Shown here piece by piece: positions 59,213-64,000 of a stretch of 64,000 bases of DNA. The position numbers were made by a program, and so were the translations under genes. The stretch's first letter is position 1; every line of letters begins with the position of its first letter. Source of the stretch: JAWKHR01 sp041394725 (lineage in GTDB: Bacteria > Acidobacteriota > Vicinamibacteria > Vicinamibacterales > SCN-69-37). The stretch is from NCBI GenBank assembly GCA_041394725.1, contig JAWKHR010000036.1, positions 1 through 64,000 of the forward strand, in the 5' to 3' direction. The notes under the pieces are model-generated. The model did not search any database, was not told the origin of the DNA, and saw only the letters and a list, made by a program, of their open reading frames with translations.

Positions 59213-59407
59213 AAGTCCTGCCAGTTCGCGCCCCGAATCTGCCCCTTCAGCCGCCGATCGCGCCAGTTACCGACAATTTTGTGTACTTCCCCGGACCGCC
59301 CCCCTATTCTCGTTGTGTCGCCGGGCGAGGTGTGCCTGGCCATGGGACGGTCCGCCGGTGAGCGGCCGGCCGCCCGGACGAGTGGTTTTCCTAGCCGAGT
59401 GAACCCG

Positions 59408-61474
<2,067 letters not shown>

Positions 61475-61489
61475 GTTTCACCGCGAGGG

Positions 61490-61538
61490 AACACACGACG
61501 GGCCGGGCGGCCTCGCGCCGCCCGGCCCGTCGTGTGTT
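61490..61538 (+). terminator. Perfect 22-bp hairpin after the radical SAM gene
   Basis: AACACACGACGGGCCGGGCGGC (61490-61511, only 20 bases of it needed to see the match) pairs with 61517-61538 around CTCGC. Starts 16 bp after the stop. No T-run; a strong intrinsic-type or attenuating hairpin by position. Confidence 0.7.
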
Positions 61539-62018
61539 GAGGGGCGAGCCGGCGCCCGGGGCCGCCGGGTGAAGAAGGGCATGAAGAAGGCATCGCTCGC
61601 TGCGTCTGGCGCCGGTTCCTTTGACATGAAGGGGCAGAAGGGATTGAAGGCCATGAAGGGCGCCGCCCCTCGGTCACCCGGGCCGGCGGGCAGGCCCGCC
61701 GGCCGGCCGTGAGCCGGCCGTGAGGGAGCGGGAAGTCGCGCGGACGAGCAAGGCCGGGAGGCAACAGGGCCTTGTTCGTCCGCGCGACTCCCGCTCCCTC
61801 ACGGCCCGGGTGACGCCGCCGCGGCGCCCCTTCATGAGCTTCAGTGTCTTCATCGTCTTCATGTCGATGAGGACCAGCGACAGACGCGGCACGCGATCGC
61901 CCCGACCAGCGACAGACGCGGCGCGATCGCCCCGACCAGCGACAGACGCGGCACGCGATCGCCCTGACGCCGCGCCACGCTTGCAGTCCCCGTCCTGCCC
62001 GGCTAGCATCCCGGCACC
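61539..62018. repeat. Repeat-rich non-coding region (480 bp)
   Basis: No gene seen. Contains a nested inverted repeat: 61716-61755 (GGCCGTGAGGGAGCGGGA onward) against 61768-61806, about 40 bp with one base indel and one mismatch, flanked by further inverted GTCACCCGGGCC/GGCCCGGGTGAC and ATGAAG-type units. Then three tandem copies of a ~32-bp unit (GACCAGCGACAGACGCGG onward) at 61872-61903, 61904-61933 (2 bases shorter) and 61934-61965. It ends just before a serine hydrolase gene, whose promoter may lie in the last 50 bp. Confidence 0.65.
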
Positions 62019-63299
62019 ATGACCCACGTCACCTCTTCGCGCCGCCCGGCGGCGGGCCGTCGTCTCGCGCGCATCGGGCTCACGGGCTTCACGGCCTTCC
62101 TCCTGGCGGCGCCTGGGCTCGTCGCGCGACAGGCCGCGGCGCGGGCCGGCGGCGGGGGGCAGGCGGCCGCACAGGCCGCGACGTACTTTCCCGCGAAGGG
62201 CGCCTGGGAACGGCGCGAGCCGGCCGCGCTCGGCCTCGACCGGGCGACGCTCGACGAGGCGATCGCCTTCGCCAACGAGCACCAGAACGGGAACACGAAG
62301 AACCTCGCCGAGGACATTCCACGAACCTTCGGTCGTGAGGCGCCCTACAACGCGCTCATCGGTCCGACCCGGGAGCGCACCGGCATGAACGGCATCGTCA
62401 TCCGTCACGGCTACGTCGCCGCGACGTGGGGGGACGTGGACCGGGCCGACATGACCTTCAGCGTCACCAAGTCCTTCCTCTCGACGACGGTAGGGCTGGC
62501 GTTCGACCGCGGCCTGATCCGGCACGTGGCCGATCGCGTCGCGCCGTACATGCCCGATGGCGTGGACCTGTTCACGGCCGACCACAACCGCGACATCACC
62601 TGGGAACACCTGCTGCGCCAGTCGAGCGACTGGTCCGGCACGCTCTGGGGAAAGCCGGACTGGGCGGACCGGCCCGTCGGCAACTCCCCGGCCGAGTGGG
62701 AAGCGCGCGAGATGCACGCGCCAGGGACGTACTACAAGTACAACGACACCCGCGTGAACGTGCTCGCGCTGGCCGCGCTGCACGTCTTCAGGCAGCCGCT
62801 CCCGGAGGTGCTGAAGGCGAACATCATGGACCCGATCGGCGCGTCGGACACCTGGCACTGGGAGGGCTACGAGAACTCCTGGGTCACGATCGACGGCCGG
62901 CGGATGCAGTCGGTCACCGGCGGCGGGCACTGGGGCGGCGGGATGTTCATCAACGCCTGGGACCTGGCGCGCTTCGGGTATCTCTTCCTGAACGACGGCC
63001 GCTGGAACGACCGGCAGCTCATCTCGAAGACCTGGATCGGCATGGCGCGCACGCCGGGGCCGGCCAACGAGAACTACGGCTACATGAACTGGTTTCTCAA
63101 CACCCGACACCCGATCACCAACGGCCGTCCCGCCAGGCAGTCCCTGCCGTCGGCGCCGGTCTCGGCCGTGACGTTCCAGGGCAACGGCGCCAACCTCGTC
63201 TACATCGACTGGGAACACGACCTGGTCGTCGTCGTGCGCTGGATCAGCGGGAACTACGACGGGTTCTTTGCGAAGGTGCTGGAGGCGCTCAGGACCTGA
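62019..63299 (+). CDS. Exported serine hydrolase of the beta-lactamase (class C-like) family
   Basis: 426 residues, signal peptide to about 45. Catalytic SVTKS (SxxK: S148, K151), the YKYND motif (about 239-243) as YxN equivalent, and GGGHWGGGMFINAWDLARFGYLF typical of the beta-lactamase-related serine hydrolase group. Such proteins hydrolyse peptide or ester substrates and are rarely true beta-lactamases. The gene is monocistronic after a long repeat region. Target unknown. Confidence 0.85.
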   Translation: MTHVTSSRRPAAGRRLARIGLTGFTAFLLAAPGLVARQAAARAGGGGQAAAQAATYFPAKGAWERREPAALGLDRATLDEAIAFANEHQNGNTKNLAEDIPRTFGREAPYNALIGPTRERTGMNGIVIRHGYVAATWGDVDRADMTFSVTKSFLSTTVGLAFDRGLIRHVADRVAPYMPDGVDLFTADHNRDITWEHLLRQSSDWSGTLWGKPDWADRPVGNSPAEWEAREMHAPGTYYKYNDTRVNVLALAALHVFRQPLPEVLKANIMDPIGASDTWHWEGYENSWVTIDGRRMQSVTGGGHWGGGMFINAWDLARFGYLFLNDGRWNDRQLISKTWIGMARTPGPANENYGYMNWFLNTRHPITNGRPARQSLPSAPVSAVTFQGNGANLVYIDWEHDLVVVVRWISGNYDGFFAKVLEALRT

Positions 63300-63318
63300 G
63301 CGCCCCTGGGACCTTCGA

Positions 63319-64000
63319 CTATCCGCCCCGCGTGTGCATCTCCAGGTGGCGGTTGGTTCGCAGGACGCCGATGGGGATGTAGGCGCCGCGGTCGCGGGTG
63401 GCCGCGCGCTCCTCGGCGCCGCGGTCGGCGCGGCCGTGCCAGACGGCGCGGATCAGGTCGAGCATCGTCTCGCGTGACGCGCCGGCCCGCAGCGGGCGGC
63501 GGAGGTCCGTGCCGTGCTGCGCGTAGAGGCAGAGCAGCAGCACGCCGTCGGCCGTGATGCGCGCCCGGTCGCACGTGCGGCAGAACGGCTGCGTCGTGGA
63601 CGAGATGATCCCGAACGTCAGGCCGTCGGCCAGCCGGAAGCGGTCGGCCGGCGCGGACGTCGTCTCCTCGACGGCCGTGATCGGGCCGTAGTGATCCGAC
63701 AGCCGGTCGAGCATCTCGCGGCGCGAGACGACCGCGTCGGGCCGCCAGTCGGTGGCGCCGCCGACGTCCATGTACTCGATGAAGCGCACCTCGGCGCCGA
63801 TGCCGCGCGCGAACTCGACGAGCGGCACCAGTTCGTCGTCGTTCAGGCCGCGCGTGACGACCGTGTCGAGCTTCAGCCCGGTGAACCCGGCGCGGCGCGC
63901 CGCCTCGAGGCCGGCGAGGACGTCCGGCAGCGCGTCCACGCGGGTCAGGCGCTCGAACCGGGTCCGGTCGAGCGTGTCGAGGCTCACCGTCAGCCGGTGC
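63319..64000 (-). CDS. moaA: GTP 3',8-cyclase MoaA, C-terminal part
   Basis: The gene runs off the window's right edge; 227 codons are visible to the stop at 63319. SLDTLDRTRFERLTR, VVTRGLNDDELVPLVEFAR, RFIEYMDVGG and, at the end, PFCRTCDRARITADG (second 4Fe-4S cluster, GTP-binding) and the C-terminal TRGG are diagnostic. The C-terminal GG is needed by MoaA. It catalyses the first step of molybdopterin synthesis, and the same window encodes the Mo-enzyme MsrP. Confidence 0.93.
   Translation of the reverse strand, partial: HRLTVSLDTLDRTRFERLTRVDALPDVLAGLEAARRAGFTGLKLDTVVTRGLNDDELVPLVEFARGIGAEVRFIEYMDVGGATDWRPDAVVSRREMLDRLSDHYGPITAVEETTSAPADRFRLADGLTFGIISSTTQPFCRTCDRARITADGVLLLCLYAQHGTDLRRPLRAGASRETMLDLIRAVWHGRADRGAEERAATRDRGAYIPIGVLRTNRHLEMHTRGG

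Noticed and set aside
59213..59407. Riboswitch-like leader before the radical SAM gene
   Set aside because: GC-rich complementarity exists (GGCCGGCCG), but I could not match any known riboswitch core.
62019..63299. True class C beta-lactamase
   Set aside because: SxxK is present but the rest resembles the general serine hydrolase group, so antibiotic resistance is not claimed.

Overview
The window is high-GC bacterial chromosome, densely coded, with no rRNA, tRNA, CRISPR array or transposase gene that I could recognise. Large TonB-dependent receptors with an N-terminal carboxypeptidase-like plug extension, paired secreted regulatory-like-domain proteins, an imuA-imuB-dnaE2 cassette, an M28 peptidase and a Tes-like radical SAM protein together suggest Acidobacteriota, probably class Vicinamibacteria. 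That placement is inference from gene content only.

Layout. 0-8 kb: end of an isoprenylcysteine-methyltransferase-like gene, a TPR/gluzincin protein with a C13-like partner, a rhomboid-like protein lacking catalytic residues, a zinc-ribbon protein, an FHA-GAF-SpoIIE phosphatase and a LeuA-family gene. 8-11 kb: M28 peptidase, citrate synthase, YacG. 11-36 kb: a phosphate island with pstSCAB-phoU, two thymidylate-kinase-like genes, Ppx/GppA, a CHAD protein, SixA, GlgC, a TonB receptor with a beta-propeller phytase, two PhoB-type regulators, a second TonB receptor with a beta-helix protein, a DUF47-Pit pair and a PhoR kinase. At least five intergenic gaps here carry tandem 7-bp repeats on an 11-bp pitch that look like Pho boxes. 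36-39 kb: a probable selenoprotein (in-frame UGA plus SECIS-like hairpin), a nickel/cobalt-transporter-like protein, a 161-bp inverted-repeat element and an MFS exporter. 39-45 kb: the imuA-imuB-dnaE2 mutasome. 45-52 kb: oxidoreductases, a PLP enzyme, an amidohydrolase, a SET-domain protein and a small hydrolase. 52-57.5 kb: two secreted multi-domain proteins and a UDP-sugar dehydrogenase. 57.5-64 kb: MsrPQ, the Tes-like radical SAM protein, a serine hydrolase and the end of moaA.

The phosphate genes form one logic. Phytase and outer-membrane receptors would obtain phosphate, Pst and Pit would import it, PhoU/PhoR/PhoB would sense it, and Ppx, CHAD and perhaps the kinase-like twins would manage polyphosphate.

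The most notable observations are the UGA-containing redoxin fused to a DsbD-N-like domain, two copies of a ~108-bp palindrome whose arms supply the stop codons of convergent genes, the Pho-box series, and the Tes-like radical SAM protein. Several genes (leuA-like, pstC, pstA, pstB, phytase, imuB) are frameshifted. Many of the slips lie in G or C runs, so sequencing or assembly error is as likely as true decay.
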